Counted from the stretch's first letter, positions 1 through 9,314 are shown. The stretch: DNA of 64,000 nt from Pseudomonas iridis (GCF_017980685.1 NZ_JACXXO010000016.1:54231-118230); one strand, 5' to 3'. Notes: a model not told the origin generated them from the sequence alone. Numbers and translations are program-made.

Positions 1-174
1 GGGATTCCCTACATTGGCCGAGTGCCAGGGTTTGAGGGGCTGTGGCTCAATTGCGGGCATTACCGCAACGGGTTGGTGTTGGCGCCGGCGTCGTGTCAGT
101 TGTTTGCCGATGTGATGCTGGGGCGAGCGCCGATTATTGATCCGGCGGCGTATGCGCCTGAAGGCCGTATTTAG
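1..174 (+). CDS. thiO: Glycine oxidase ThiO, C-terminal fragment
   Basis: An open frame runs from the first base to a TAG at 172-174 and encodes the last 57 residues of a DAO-type FAD-dependent oxidoreductase. The GHYRNGLVLAP segment is the typical C-terminal FAD/substrate-pocket motif of ThiO-like amine oxidases, followed by a short tail with a DPAAYAPEGR-type ending. ThiO oxidises glycine to the imine used in thiazole synthesis for thiamine. The gene is cut by the window edge, so start and full length are unknown. It faces pilR, tail to tail. A related DAO-family oxidase cannot be excluded from 57 residues. Confidence 0.75.
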   Translation, partial: GIPYIGRVPGFEGLWLNCGHYRNGLVLAPASCQLFADVMLGRAPIIDPAAYAPEGRI

Positions 175-202
175 CCGTGGATTTTCCAGGCGTCTGTTAG
201 AT

Positions 203-300
203 CGCCATCGCGGGCAAGCCCGCTCCCACAGTGTTCGTGGTGTTAATCGAACCCATGTACACCAACAAAACCTGTGGGAGCGGGCTGGCCCGCGATAGGG
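203..300. repeat. REPIN: paired inverted REP sequences
   Basis: Two inverted copies of a REP palindrome lie between thiO and pilR: a left arm reading TCGCGGGCAAGCCCGCTCCC and a right arm reading GGGAGCGGGCTGGCCCGCGA, separated by about 40 bases. This is the GTGGGAGCGGGC subtype. It sits between two convergent stop codons, as is usual for these elements. Confidence 0.85.
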
Positions 301-303
301 CCC

Positions 304-1650
304 TCAATCCAGACCGAGTTTTTTCAGTCTGTAACGCATCGACCTGAACGAAAGACTCAACCGCTGCGCCGCCGCCGTCCGATTCCAGCGGGTCTCCTCC
401 AGCGCCTGCAAAATCAGTTTACGTTCGACGTTCTCCAGATAATCCTCCAGATTGTCGATCTGCGTCAGATCGGCAATCGCGCCATCCGCCGCACAGTTGC
501 CCTCGCTCAAGCGCAAATCTTCAGCCTCGATCGTACGGTTCTCGCACAAGGTATGCGCCCGTTCGAGCACGTTCTCCAGTTCCCGCACATTCCCCGGAAA
601 CCGATAGTTTTTCAGAGCCTCCAAAGCGTGCAGATGCAGGCATGCCGCTGGTTGGCCGGTGTCTTTGGCCAGACGCTGAAGCATGTGCGCCGCCAACACC
701 TCAATGTCATCCCGTCGCTCGCGCAGGGGCGGCACACGCAATTCGATCACGTTTAGCCGGTAATAAAGATCCTGACGAAAGCGTTCGGCGGCGACTTCTG
801 CGTCGAGGTCCTTGTGCGTCGCGCAGAGAATGCGCACATCGACCACGGTTTCCTGCTGACCGCCCACACTGCGTACGGCTTTTTCCTGAATCGCCCGCAG
901 CAGCTTTACCTGCATCGACAGTGGCAAGTCCGCCACTTCATCGAGAAACAATGTCCCGCCCTGTGCTGCCTGGAACAGGCCCGGTTTGTCCTCGACCGCG
1001 CCGGTAAAACTGCCTTTGCGATGGCCGAAAAACTCGCTTTCCATCAGTTCCGAAGGTATTGCCCCGCAGTTCACCGGCACGAACGGCTTGCCGGCGCGAG
1101 GCCCTTGTTCGTGGATCAGTCGTGCGACCAGCTCTTTGCCGCTGCCGGATTCACCGCTGATGTACACCGGGGCCTGGCTGCGAGCGAGTTTGTCGACTTG
1201 TTTGCGCAGGTTGCGCATCGGCGGCGAATCACCCAGCAAGCGTCGATCAATTGAGGTGCTTGCGTCGCCAGCGGCGGGCATGCGCAGTGCTGTGGAGACC
1301 AATTCCCGCAGGCGGGTGAGATCTACCGGTTTGGTCAGAAAGTCGAAAGCTCCCGCCTTCAACGCATTGATTGCCGTTTCCAGGCTGCCGTACGCGGTAA
1401 TCATCGCCACCGGCAGTTGTGGATAACGTTGCTGAATATGCTGCACCAGTTCCAGCCCCGTGCCATCGGGCAGGCGCATGTCGGTCAGGCACAGGTCGAA
1501 GGTCTCGCGCTGCAACAGCGCCTGGGCCTCGCCCAGATTGCGTGCGCTGTAGCTGTTGAGTTTCATCCGTCCCAGGGTGATTTCCAGGAGTTCGCGGATA
1601 TCGGGTTCGTCGTCGACGATGAGGATTTTTTGCCGTGGGCTCGTGTTCAA
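304..1650 (-). CDS. pilR: Type IV pilus response regulator PilR (sigma-54 activator)
   Basis: A 448-residue NtrC-family regulator that, phosphorylated by PilS, activates sigma-54 transcription of pilA. The receiver domain (about residues 7-120) has the acidic pocket VDDE at 12-15 and phospho-acceptor D57. The AAA+ domain carries Walker A GESGSGKE at 166-173 and the sigma-54 contact loop as GSFTGA (213-218) rather than the canonical GAFTGA. The C-terminus ends in a Fis-type helix-turn-helix (TRWNRTAAAQRLSLSFRSMR). I chose the TTG start at 1650 because it overlaps the pilS stop as TTGA, giving coupled translation and the usual family length. The frame stays open 30 codons further upstream, but that extension lies inside pilS. 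Confidence 0.93.
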   Translation of the reverse strand: MNTSPRQKILIVDDEPDIRELLEITLGRMKLNSYSARNLGEAQALLQRETFDLCLTDMRLPDGTGLELVQHIQQRYPQLPVAMITAYGSLETAINALKAGAFDFLTKPVDLTRLRELVSTALRMPAAGDASTSIDRRLLGDSPPMRNLRKQVDKLARSQAPVYISGESGSGKELVARLIHEQGPRAGKPFVPVNCGAIPSELMESEFFGHRKGSFTGAVEDKPGLFQAAQGGTLFLDEVADLPLSMQVKLLRAIQEKAVRSVGGQQETVVDVRILCATHKDLDAEVAAERFRQDLYYRLNVIELRVPPLRERRDDIEVLAAHMLQRLAKDTGQPAACLHLHALEALKNYRFPGNVRELENVLERAHTLCENRTIEAEDLRLSEGNCAADGAIADLTQIDNLEDYLENVERKLILQALEETRWNRTAAAQRLSLSFRSMRYRLKKLGLD

Positions 1651-3236
1651 CTTTGTTTCCGTCCGTGAGCAAAGGTGATGCGAAAGCAGCCGCCGCCTTG
1701 GCGTGGATTGAAGTCTAGGCGCGCTTGGTTGCTTTCGCACAGCTCACGGGACAGATAAAGCTCCAGGCCGGTGCCTTGGCTGCTGGTGGTGAAGAACGGT
1801 TCGAACAGATGCGCTTGCTGATCAAGCGGTACGCCGGGGCCGTTGTCCTGAACTTCGAGCACCGCCAGTTGGCTCTCGGGGTCGATGAACAGGGCCAGCC
1901 AGACCTCGGCCTGATCATGCAGCATGGCGCTGTGACGCCAGCCGTTGCGTAAAAGATTGTCGAGAATTTGTGTGAGCTGGTTGGGATCCATCAGGGTGGC
2001 GAAGTCGCCCGAGTTGATCCGCAGATGAATCTTCTGCCGTTCGGTAGCCTGCATGCGGCTCTCAGTGACGAAGTTTTCCAGCCACGGCTTGAGGTCCAGC
2101 CGTTGTGGAGCGCTCTGTTGACGGCGGGACAGTTGCAGGACGTTTTCGATAACTCGGTTCATGCGCTGGGAGTGGTCTTGAATAATCTGCGTCAGACGCC
2201 GATCCGCGCTATCGAGTTCCTCGGACTCCCCCAACAACTGCGCGGCATGACTGATGGCGCCCAGCGGATTGCGAATCTCGTGGGAAATGCCGGCCGTCAA
2301 ACGCCCGAGCGCGGCAAGTTTCAGTTGCTGGGCTTGTTGAGCGATCTGCGCGAGGTCTTCGAGAAACACCAGGGTTTGTTGATTGGGGCTTTGTTCGAGG
2401 GCGATGAAGCTTGGTTGCAGTTCCAGACCGTTGCCGGGGATTTTCAGACTTTGTGGGCGCAGTGTCGGGTTGTTCAGCCACAGTTGCAGGCGTTCGACCA
2501 GCGCGGTCGAGTAATCGTCGATCAAATGGCCCTGAAGGTGCGATTGCGCGAGCAGGGTCTGCGCGCTGTGATTGGCCAGTTGTACCCGGCGTTGTTCGTC
2601 GAGCACCAGGATCCCGGTGCGCATGCGTTGCAGGATCAGCGCATTGAGAGCCTCCAGGCCGACCACTTTGCTGGCGGTTTGCTCGGCCAGGGTTTCGCTG
2701 ACCTCCAGCCTCCGGACCAGCCCCTGCACCAGCAACGACGCGGCAAAACACAACGCGCCGAGGGTGCCGGCCTGCAGGTATTCGTTGGCGCTCAGGGGGT
2801 GGCTGAAACTCAGCAGAAAGCTTAAACCGACAATGCCGATGGCACCGATGGCGGCGATCAGCAGACCGATGCGGCGGCGCAGCAAGGTATTGCTGATCGC
2901 CACAGAAACGATCAGCAAGTTGCCGAGCGCACTGGCCACGCCGCCAGCCGCGTAGAACAAGCCGCACAGCATCAGAACGTCGACCAGCGCCAGGCTGAAC
3001 AATTGCGCGGGGCGTCGGGTGTTCTCCAGGAACACCACCAGCAAAATGTTCAGCACCAGATACAGCCAGCTGCCGTTGCGCAGCAGATCGTCGTTGGCCG
3101 ACGTCAGCAGGCGATTGTCCATGTTGCTGGAGATCAGCAGCACCAAGGTGATGCCGACACTTAAACGGTAAAGATGATAAAGGCGCAGCAGACGCTGAGC
3201 CTGTTTGCTGTCGGCGTGGGAGGCCTCAGCGATCAC
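1647..3236 (-). CDS. pilS: Type IV pilus sensor histidine kinase PilS
   Basis: A 529-residue membrane kinase paired with PilR. The N-terminal 170 or so residues hold about six hydrophobic segments. A PAS-like region follows, then the phospho-acceptor H-box HEIRNPLGAISHAAQLL and an ATPase domain with N box NQLTQILDNLLRN and G box DNGPGVP. In P. aeruginosa, PilS senses pilin in the membrane and adjusts pilA transcription. That role is inferred here from similarity and from the pilA promoter near 22.5 kb. The gene overlaps the next small gene upstream by 11 bases and pilR downstream, so the three probably form one transcript. Confidence 0.95.
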   Translation of the reverse strand: MIAEASHADSKQAQRLLRLYHLYRLSVGITLVLLISSNMDNRLLTSANDDLLRNGSWLYLVLNILLVVFLENTRRPAQLFSLALVDVLMLCGLFYAAGGVASALGNLLIVSVAISNTLLRRRIGLLIAAIGAIGIVGLSFLLSFSHPLSANEYLQAGTLGALCFAASLLVQGLVRRLEVSETLAEQTASKVVGLEALNALILQRMRTGILVLDEQRRVQLANHSAQTLLAQSHLQGHLIDDYSTALVERLQLWLNNPTLRPQSLKIPGNGLELQPSFIALEQSPNQQTLVFLEDLAQIAQQAQQLKLAALGRLTAGISHEIRNPLGAISHAAQLLGESEELDSADRRLTQIIQDHSQRMNRVIENVLQLSRRQQSAPQRLDLKPWLENFVTESRMQATERQKIHLRINSGDFATLMDPNQLTQILDNLLRNGWRHSAMLHDQAEVWLALFIDPESQLAVLEVQDNGPGVPLDQQAHLFEPFFTTSSQGTGLELYLSRELCESNQARLDFNPRQGGGCFRITFAHGRKQS

Positions 3237-3459
3237 TGGAACCTGGGCCTTGCTCGAGGTGAGCCTGGCTGCAATACCACTGTTGTTGAAGGCTCAGCGC
3301 GCGGTCGCGGGGCAGATGCACGCCGCAATGGGCGCAGCGCACCATCGGCGCAGCATCTTGCTCGCGAGGAGACTGGGCGGACGAAGCAGGGGCCTTGAAC
3401 TTGCGCCACAACCAAATCGCGGCAAATATCAGGGCAATCCAGAACAATAAACGAAGCAT
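3226..3459 (-). CDS. PP0621-type small membrane-anchored zinc-ribbon-like protein
   Basis: A 77-residue protein with one N-terminal hydrophobic helix (residues 2-18) followed by a short CAHCG and a YCSQAH segment. The four cysteine/histidine ligands resemble a treble-clef zinc knuckle. It overlaps the pilS start by 11 bases and is likely co-transcribed with pilSR. Homologues of the PP0621 family sit at this position in many pseudomonads, but their function is unknown. A structural or regulatory link to PilS is possible from the coupling alone. Confidence 0.8.
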   Translation of the reverse strand: MLRLLFWIALIFAAIWLWRKFKAPASSAQSPREQDAAPMVRCAHCGVHLPRDRALSLQQQWYCSQAHLEQGPGSSDR

Positions 3460-3539
3460 GATGAGCGGCTTTTCGACGGATGATTCGGCAGTTTAGCCAA
3501 GGTCCTGACAAGCGCACAGCGCTATTAAGGGCGGTAATG

Positions 3540-3568
3540 AAAAAGGGAGATCCGAAGATCTCCCTTTT
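3540..3568 (-). terminator. Rho-independent terminator of bamD
   Basis: Read on the minus strand, AAAAGGGAGATC pairs with GATCTCCCTTTTT across a TTCG loop and ends in a T run. It lies 18 bases beyond the bamD stop codon. The flanking A and T runs are symmetrical, so it may also work on the other strand. Confidence 0.85.
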
Positions 3569-3585
3569 CTGTGCATCCGGTGTGA

Positions 3586-4602
3586 TCAGTCGAACACGCC
3601 GAAAGTCATGTAGCTGAACCACGAGCGGTCGGTGTCGGCAGATTCCGGCTCCGGCTCTTCGATCACGTCGCCGTTCTCGTCTTTAGGCTTGAGCTCGTTC
3701 GGGATCGAGTCTTTCGCGTCCTGGTACTGCTTCTGCACGTCCTGGTTGGCGCGGGTCTCTCCCGGCGGCAGTGGCGGACGCGACTCGATCAGGCCGAGGG
3801 TCGCCTTGCTCAGGAACGAACGGTTGTCGGCTTCTGCAACCCTTGGCACGAACTGGCCGTCTTGCAGGGTCGGGTGATCCGGGTAGTTGAGCTTCAGCGT
3901 TTCCAGGCTGGTGTTGGCCAGTTCGTCCAGGTGCAGACGCTGGTAAGCCTCGGTCATCACCGCCAGGCCGTCGCCGACCGATGGGGTTTCCTGGAAGTTT
4001 TCCACTACATAACGGCCACGGTTGGCGGCGGCGACGTAAGCCTGACGGGTCAGGTAATAGTCGGCTACGTGGATTTCGTAGGCGGCCAGCAGGTTGCGCA
4101 GGTAAATCATGCGCTGCTTGGCGTCCGGCGCGTAGCGGCTGTTCGGGTAGCGGCTGGTCAGCTGTGCGAACTCGTTGTAGGAGTCGCGGGCAGCGCCCGG
4201 GTCACGCTTGGTCATGTCCAGCGGCAGGAAGCGCGCCAGCAGGCCGACGTCCTGGTCAAAGGAAGTCAGACCCTTGAGGTAATACGCGTAATCCACGTTC
4301 GGATGCTGCGGATGCAAACGAATGAAACGCTCGGCGGCAGACTTTGCAGCTTCCGGCTCAGCGTTCTTGTAGTTGGCGTAGATCAGTTCGAGTTGTGCCT
4401 GATCAGCGTAGCGACCGAACGGATAACGCGACTCCAGGGCCTTCAGCTTGGCTGTGGCGCTGGTGTAGCTATTGTTGTCCAGGTCCTGCTGAGCCTGCTG
4501 ATACAGCTCGGCTTCACTCAGGTTTTCGTCTACGACTTCCTTCGATGAGCAAGCAGCGGTCAATGCGAGGATGGCGATCAGCAGCAGGTGTTTCACTTGC
4601 AT
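3586..4602 (-). CDS. bamD: Outer membrane assembly lipoprotein BamD
   Basis: A 338-residue lipoprotein of the BAM complex, which inserts beta-barrel proteins into the outer membrane. The signal peptide MQVKHLLLIAILALTAAC ends in an LTAAC lipobox, with lipidated C18. The mature part has the five TPR-like repeats of the BamD/ComL family (from about AELYQQAQQDL through the VADYYLTRQAYVAA segment). An acidic tail (KPKDENGDVIEEPEPESADTD) is longer than in E. coli BamD and common in pseudomonads. The ATG at 4602 places the signal peptide at the N-terminus. An in-frame extension to 4707 has no signal-peptide logic. The gene is divergent from rluD. Confidence 0.95.
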   Translation of the reverse strand: MQVKHLLLIAILALTAACSSKEVVDENLSEAELYQQAQQDLDNNSYTSATAKLKALESRYPFGRYADQAQLELIYANYKNAEPEAAKSAAERFIRLHPQHPNVDYAYYLKGLTSFDQDVGLLARFLPLDMTKRDPGAARDSYNEFAQLTSRYPNSRYAPDAKQRMIYLRNLLAAYEIHVADYYLTRQAYVAAANRGRYVVENFQETPSVGDGLAVMTEAYQRLHLDELANTSLETLKLNYPDHPTLQDGQFVPRVAEADNRSFLSKATLGLIESRPPLPPGETRANQDVQKQYQDAKDSIPNELKPKDENGDVIEEPEPESADTDRSWFSYMTFGVFD

Positions 4603-4753
4603 GGCGGCTTGCGTCCCTATGACGGCCGCTGTCTTGGGCGGGGCCGTCCTGTTATGATGAGCGCCCCGTTGAAAAGCCTCGGGGCAAAAGACGCCGTATT
4701 TAACCACAAGCGCGCAGCCGAAACCAAAAGCTGTGCCGACGCACAGTCAGAGC

Positions 4754-5716
4754 ATGTCCGAGAAAATTGAACTTCGCGCAGAGGTGCCGTCCGAATTGGG
4801 CGGCCAACGCCTCGATCAAGTCGCTGCCCAACTCTTCGCTGAGCACTCACGCTCGCGCCTTTCCGCCTGGATCAAAGAAGGTCGCCTGACTGTGGACGGG
4901 GCGGTCATCCGCCCGCGCGACATCGTTCATGGCGGTGCCATCCTTGAACTGACTGCCGAGCAGGAAGCTCAGGGTGAGTGGATCGCCCAGGACATCGAAC
5001 TCGATATCGTCTACGAAGATGACGACATCCTGGTGATCAACAAGCCTGCGGGCCTGGTGGTGCACCCGGCTGCCGGTCACGCTGATGGCACGCTGCTCAA
5101 CGCCTTGCTGCACCATGTGCCGGACATCATCAATGTCCCGCGCGCCGGTATCGTGCATCGTCTGGACAAGGACACCACCGGTCTGATGGTGGTGGCCAAG
5201 ACCATTCAGGCGCAGACAAAGCTTGTTACTCAATTGCAGAGTCGCAGCGTCAGCCGGATCTACGAGTGCATCGTGATTGGCGTGGTCACCGCCGGGGGCA
5301 AGATCAACGCCCCGATCGGTCGTCACGGCCAGCAGCGCCAGCGCATGGCGGTGATGGAGGGCGGCAAGCCTGCCGTCAGCCACTATCGCGTGCTGGAGCG
5401 TTTCCGTTCCCACACTCACGTGCGGGTCAAACTGGAAACCGGTCGTACTCACCAGATTCGCGTGCACATGGCGCACATCAACTTCCCGTTGGTCGGCGAT
5501 CCGGCGTACGGCGGTCGCTTCCGCATTCCGCCAGCCGCGAACGTGAACATGGTCGAAACCCTCAAGCAGTTCCCGCGTCAGGCACTGCACGCGCGTTTCC
5601 TTGAGCTGGATCATCCGACGACCGGTCAGCGCATGAGCTGGGAATCGCCGTTGCCGGAAGATTTCGTCTGGCTGCTGACCCTGCTCAAACAGGATCGCGA
5701 GGCGTTCATCGGATGA
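4754..5716 (+). CDS. rluD: 23S rRNA pseudouridine(1911/1915/1917) synthase RluD
   Basis: A 320-residue pseudouridine synthase that modifies helix 69 of 23S rRNA. An N-terminal S4 RNA-binding domain (about 12-75) precedes the catalytic domain with HRLDKDTTG at 135-143, in which D138 is the catalytic aspartate. The segment GRTHQIRVHMAH is a second family hallmark. The start at 4754 gives the family N-terminus (MSEKIELRAEVPSELGG); seven more in-frame codons exist upstream. Its stop overlaps the pgeF start in ATGA, so the two genes form an operon. It is divergent from bamD, the same arrangement as in other pseudomonads. Confidence 0.96.
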   Translation: MSEKIELRAEVPSELGGQRLDQVAAQLFAEHSRSRLSAWIKEGRLTVDGAVIRPRDIVHGGAILELTAEQEAQGEWIAQDIELDIVYEDDDILVINKPAGLVVHPAAGHADGTLLNALLHHVPDIINVPRAGIVHRLDKDTTGLMVVAKTIQAQTKLVTQLQSRSVSRIYECIVIGVVTAGGKINAPIGRHGQQRQRMAVMEGGKPAVSHYRVLERFRSHTHVRVKLETGRTHQIRVHMAHINFPLVGDPAYGGRFRIPPAANVNMVETLKQFPRQALHARFLELDHPTTGQRMSWESPLPEDFVWLLTLLKQDREAFIG

Positions 5717-6435
5717 ACTGGCTGACGCCGGACTGGCCTGCGCCGGCCAGCGTCAGGGCCTGTGTTACCACCCGCGAGGGAGGTGTCAGCGAGGCGCCGT
5801 TCGACAGCCTCAATCTGGGTGATCATGTTGATGATCGTCCCGAGGCTGTTGCCGAGAATCGTCGGCGACTGACCGATTACTTCTCTATAAAACCTGCCTG
5901 GTTGCAGCAAGTTCACGGGATTGCCGTGGCACAGGCTGACCCAGGCATTGTGGCTACGGCCGATGCCAGCTGGACTGCAACGCCCGGTATCGCCTGCGCG
6001 GCGATGACGGCGGACTGTTTGCCAGCTCTGTTCTGCAATCGCGCGGGCACTCGTGTTGCGGCAGCCCATGCCGGTTGGCGAGGTCTGGCGGCGGGCGTAC
6101 TCGAAGCCACGCTCGACACGCTCGATGTCCCGGCCGAAGACGTGCTGGTCTGGCTCGGTCCGGCCATTGGCCCGAAAGCCTTTGAAGTCGGTCCGGAAGT
6201 ACGGGAAGTCTTCATCAATCAACTGCCTGAAGCAGCAGAAGCGTTCGTACCGAGCGACAATGCCGGCAAGTTCATGGCTGACATCTATCTGCTGGCGCGC
6301 CTGCGTCTGGCTGAGCGGGGTGTCACGGCTGTTTATGGTGGCGGTTTCTGCACCGTGACCGATCCGCGCTTCTTTTCTTACCGCCGTGCGTCGCGCACCG
6401 GTCGTTTCGCCTCCCTTGTTTGGCTCTCCCGCTAA
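5713..6435 (+). CDS. pgeF: Peptidoglycan editing factor PgeF (YfiH, multicopper-type laccase fold)
   Basis: A 240-residue protein of the YfiH/DUF152 family. Members remove wrongly placed L-serine from UDP-MurNAc precursors in E. coli, and other members have purine nucleoside phosphorylase activity. The metal-site motifs are visible: the VHG near residue 70, TADCLPALF near 100 and HAGWRGLAAG near 117. GGGFCTVTDPRFFSYRR lies near the end. The start codon overlaps the rluD stop by four bases (ATGA). The old label polyphenol oxidase refers to the same family, so the substrate here is not settled by sequence. Confidence 0.9.
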   Translation: MNWLTPDWPAPASVRACVTTREGGVSEAPFDSLNLGDHVDDRPEAVAENRRRLTDYFSIKPAWLQQVHGIAVAQADPGIVATADASWTATPGIACAAMTADCLPALFCNRAGTRVAAAHAGWRGLAAGVLEATLDTLDVPAEDVLVWLGPAIGPKAFEVGPEVREVFINQLPEAAEAFVPSDNAGKFMADIYLLARLRLAERGVTAVYGGGFCTVTDPRFFSYRRASRTGRFASLVWLSR

Positions 6436-6464
6436 ACTCTCTGATCTGCATCAACTCTCCGACG

Positions 6465-6492
6465 CTTGAATCTCCCAGAATCGACCGCATCT
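6465..6492 (+). promoter_or_regulatory. Sigma-32 heat-shock promoter of clpB
   Basis: CTTGAAT at 6465-6471 and CCGCATCT at 6485-6492 are separated by 13 bases. This is close to the sigma-32 consensus CTTGAAA, 13-14 bases, CCCCATNT. The promoter lies about 74 bases upstream of the clpB start. Confidence 0.85.
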
Positions 6493-6565
6493 ACAGTGGT
6501 ATCTGGCAGGTTTCTTTATTCAGGATGGTTTTCAGGTCCGGCCTGCTCAAAAGGAAGGTGACCCC

Positions 6566-9130
6566 ATGCGTATAGACCGTTTAACCAGCAAATTACAGTT
6601 GGCCTTGTCCGACGCCCAGTCGTTGGCGGTCGGCCACGATCATCCGGCCATCGAGCCGGCGCACTTGATGCAGGCCATGCTTGAACAGCAGGGTGGTTCG
6701 ATCAAACCTCTGCTGATGCAAGTAGGCTTTGACGTCAACAGTCTGCGAAAAGAGCTGACCAAAGAGCTCGATCAATTACCAAAAATCCAGAACCCGACTG
6801 GCGACGTGAATATGTCGCAGGATCTGGCGCGCCTGCTCAATCAGGCTGATCGTCTGGCCCAGCAAAAGGGCGATCAGTTCATTTCCAGCGAACTGGTGTT
6901 GCTCGCTGCAATGGACGAAAACAGCAAGCTCGGCAAGCTGTTGCTCGGCCAGGGCGTGAGCAAGAAAGCTCTGGAAAACGCGATCAACAACCTGCGCGGT
7001 GGCGAAGCTGTTAACGACGCCAACCACGAAGAGTCGCGTCAGGCGCTGGATAAGTACACCGTCGACCTGACCAAGCGCGCCGAAGACGGCAAGCTTGATC
7101 CGGTGATCGGCCGTGACGACGAAATCCGTCGCACCATCCAGGTTCTGCAGCGTCGCACCAAGAACAACCCGGTGCTGATCGGTGAGCCTGGCGTGGGTAA
7201 AACCGCGATTGCCGAAGGTCTGGCCCAGCGCATCATCAACGGCGAAGTGCCGGATGGCCTCAAGGGCAAGCGTCTGCTGTCCCTCGATATGGGCGCACTG
7301 ATTGCCGGTGCCAAGTATCGCGGTGAGTTCGAAGAGCGCCTGAAATCGCTACTCAATGAGCTGTCGAAGCAGGAAGGGCAGATCATTCTGTTCATTGACG
7401 AACTGCACACCATGGTCGGCGCCGGTAAGGGCGAAGGCTCCATGGATGCGGGCAACATGCTCAAGCCTGCGCTGGCTCGCGGCGAGTTGCATTGCGTTGG
7501 CGCAACCACGCTCAACGAGTACCGCCAATATATAGAGAAGGATGCGGCCCTCGAACGGCGTTTCCAGAAAGTTTTGGTGGAAGAGCCGAGCGAAGAAGAC
7601 ACCATCGCGATCCTGCGTGGCCTCAAAGAGCGTTACGAGGTTCACCATAAAGTCGCGATCACCGACGGCGCGATCATTGCGGCGGCCAAGCTCAGTCACC
7701 GTTACATCACTGATCGGCAGTTGCCGGACAAGGCCATCGACCTGATCGACGAGGCCGCCAGCCGCATCCGCATGGAGATCGATTCCAAGCCGGAAGTGCT
7801 GGATCGTCTGGAGCGCCGTTTGATTCAGTTGAAAGTTGAATCTCAGGCACTGAAGAAAGAAAGCGATGAAGCGGCGATGAAGCGCCTGGAAAAACTTCAG
7901 GAAGAAATCGTCCGTCTTGAGCGCGAATACTCGGACCTGGAAGAAATCTGGAACTCGGAAAAAGCCGAGGTGCAGGGTTCTGCACAGATTCAGCAGAAGA
8001 TCGAACAGTCCCGTCAGGAACTGGAAGCCGCGCGCCGCAAAGGCGATCTGAACCGCATGGCGGAGTTGCAGTACGGGGTCATCCCGGATCTGGAGCGCAG
8101 CCTGCAAATGGTCGACCAGCACGGCAAGAGCGAAAACCAGTTGCTGCGCAGCAAGGTGACTGAGGAAGAAATCGCGGAAGTCGTGTCGAAGTGGACCGGC
8201 ATCCCGGTGTCGAAAATGCTCGAAGGCGAGCGCGACAAGCTGATGAAGATGGAAAGCCTGTTGCACAAGCGCGTTATCGGTCAGGAAGAGGCGGTCGTGG
8301 CGGTTTCCAATGCGGTGCGTCGTTCGCGCGCCGGGTTGTCCGACCCGAATCGTCCGAGCGGCTCGTTCATGTTCCTCGGCCCGACCGGTGTCGGTAAAAC
8401 CGAGCTGTGCAAGGCTCTCGCCGAGTTCCTCTTTGATACTGAAGAGGCGATGGTGCGGATCGACATGTCCGAGTTCATGGAGAAACATTCCGTGGCACGG
8501 CTGATCGGTGCGCCACCGGGATACGTCGGTTACGAAGAGGGCGGTTATCTGACCGAAGCGGTACGGCGCAAGCCTTACTCGGTGATCCTCTTGGACGAAG
8601 TCGAGAAGGCGCATCCGGATGTGTTCAACATTCTGCTGCAAGTGCTTGAAGATGGCCGTCTGACCGACAGTCATGGCCGTACGGTCGATTTCCGCAATAC
8701 CGTGATCGTCATGACCTCTAACCTCGGCTCGTCGCAGATCCAGGAGCTGGTCGGTGATCATGAGGCACAACGTGCGGCAGTCATGGACGCGCTGACTTCC
8801 CACTTCCGTCCGGAGTTCATCAACCGGGTCGACGAGGTGGTGATCTTCGAGCCTTTGGCGCGGGATCAGATCGCGGGTATTACCGAGATCCAGTTGGGCC
8901 GCCTGCGCAGCCGTCTGGCCGAGCGCGAGCTGAAGCTGGAACTGAGTCCGGAGGCGATGGACAAGCTGATTGCCGTCGGCTACGACCCGGTCTATGGCGC
9001 ACGTCCTCTGAAGCGGGCGATCCAGCGCTGGATCGAAAACCCGTTGGCGCAACTGATCCTGTCGGGGCATTTCCTGCCTGGCGCGACAGCAACAGGTGCA
9101 GTGGAGAACGACGAAATCGTTTTCAACTGA
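6566..9130 (+). CDS. clpB: ATP-dependent disaggregase ClpB
   Basis: An 854-residue Hsp100 chaperone that extracts proteins from aggregates together with DnaK/DnaJ/GrpE. The N-terminal Clp_N repeat domain spans about 1-145. The first AAA+ module has Walker A GEPGVGKT at 206-213. A coiled-coil M domain rich in Glu, Lys and Arg spans about 405-525. The second AAA+ module has GPTGVGKT at 605-612. The C-terminal ClpB D2-small domain contains YDPVYGARPLKRAI. The RBS AAGGAAGGTG lies just upstream of the ATG. Length is normal for the family. A heat-shock promoter precedes it and a strong terminator follows. Confidence 0.98.
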   Translation: MRIDRLTSKLQLALSDAQSLAVGHDHPAIEPAHLMQAMLEQQGGSIKPLLMQVGFDVNSLRKELTKELDQLPKIQNPTGDVNMSQDLARLLNQADRLAQQKGDQFISSELVLLAAMDENSKLGKLLLGQGVSKKALENAINNLRGGEAVNDANHEESRQALDKYTVDLTKRAEDGKLDPVIGRDDEIRRTIQVLQRRTKNNPVLIGEPGVGKTAIAEGLAQRIINGEVPDGLKGKRLLSLDMGALIAGAKYRGEFEERLKSLLNELSKQEGQIILFIDELHTMVGAGKGEGSMDAGNMLKPALARGELHCVGATTLNEYRQYIEKDAALERRFQKVLVEEPSEEDTIAILRGLKERYEVHHKVAITDGAIIAAAKLSHRYITDRQLPDKAIDLIDEAASRIRMEIDSKPEVLDRLERRLIQLKVESQALKKESDEAAMKRLEKLQEEIVRLEREYSDLEEIWNSEKAEVQGSAQIQQKIEQSRQELEAARRKGDLNRMAELQYGVIPDLERSLQMVDQHGKSENQLLRSKVTEEEIAEVVSKWTGIPVSKMLEGERDKLMKMESLLHKRVIGQEEAVVAVSNAVRRSRAGLSDPNRPSGSFMFLGPTGVGKTELCKALAEFLFDTEEAMVRIDMSEFMEKHSVARLIGAPPGYVGYEEGGYLTEAVRRKPYSVILLDEVEKAHPDVFNILLQVLEDGRLTDSHGRTVDFRNTVIVMTSNLGSSQIQELVGDHEAQRAAVMDALTSHFRPEFINRVDEVVIFEPLARDQIAGITEIQLGRLRSRLAERELKLELSPEAMDKLIAVGYDPVYGARPLKRAIQRWIENPLAQLILSGHFLPGATATGAVENDEIVFN

Positions 9131-9153
9131 TCCGCAGCGTCAATAAAATAAGG

Positions 9154-9181
9154 AAGGCCTCGCATTGCGAGGCCTTTTTTT
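9154..9181 (+). terminator. Rho-independent terminator of clpB
   Basis: AAGGCCTCGC pairs with GCGAGGCCTT around an ATT loop and is followed by a run of T. It starts 24 bases after the clpB stop. Confidence 0.92.
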
Positions 9182-9314
9182 CGCCAGGCTGTTGAACTGA
9201 AAGGAAAAGGCTTGTAAAGTGCGCCCCGCAGTCAGTCACCCACAAGGGTTTCAGCTCACTGAGCGGAAATCTGAAATAAGTTGCAAATCATTAACTTGAA
9301 AGCGATTTAGGGGG

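Noticed and set aside
7349..9070. 573-codon open frame antisense to clpB
   Set aside because: Long only because ClpB codon use avoids stops on the opposite strand; no protein motif seen.
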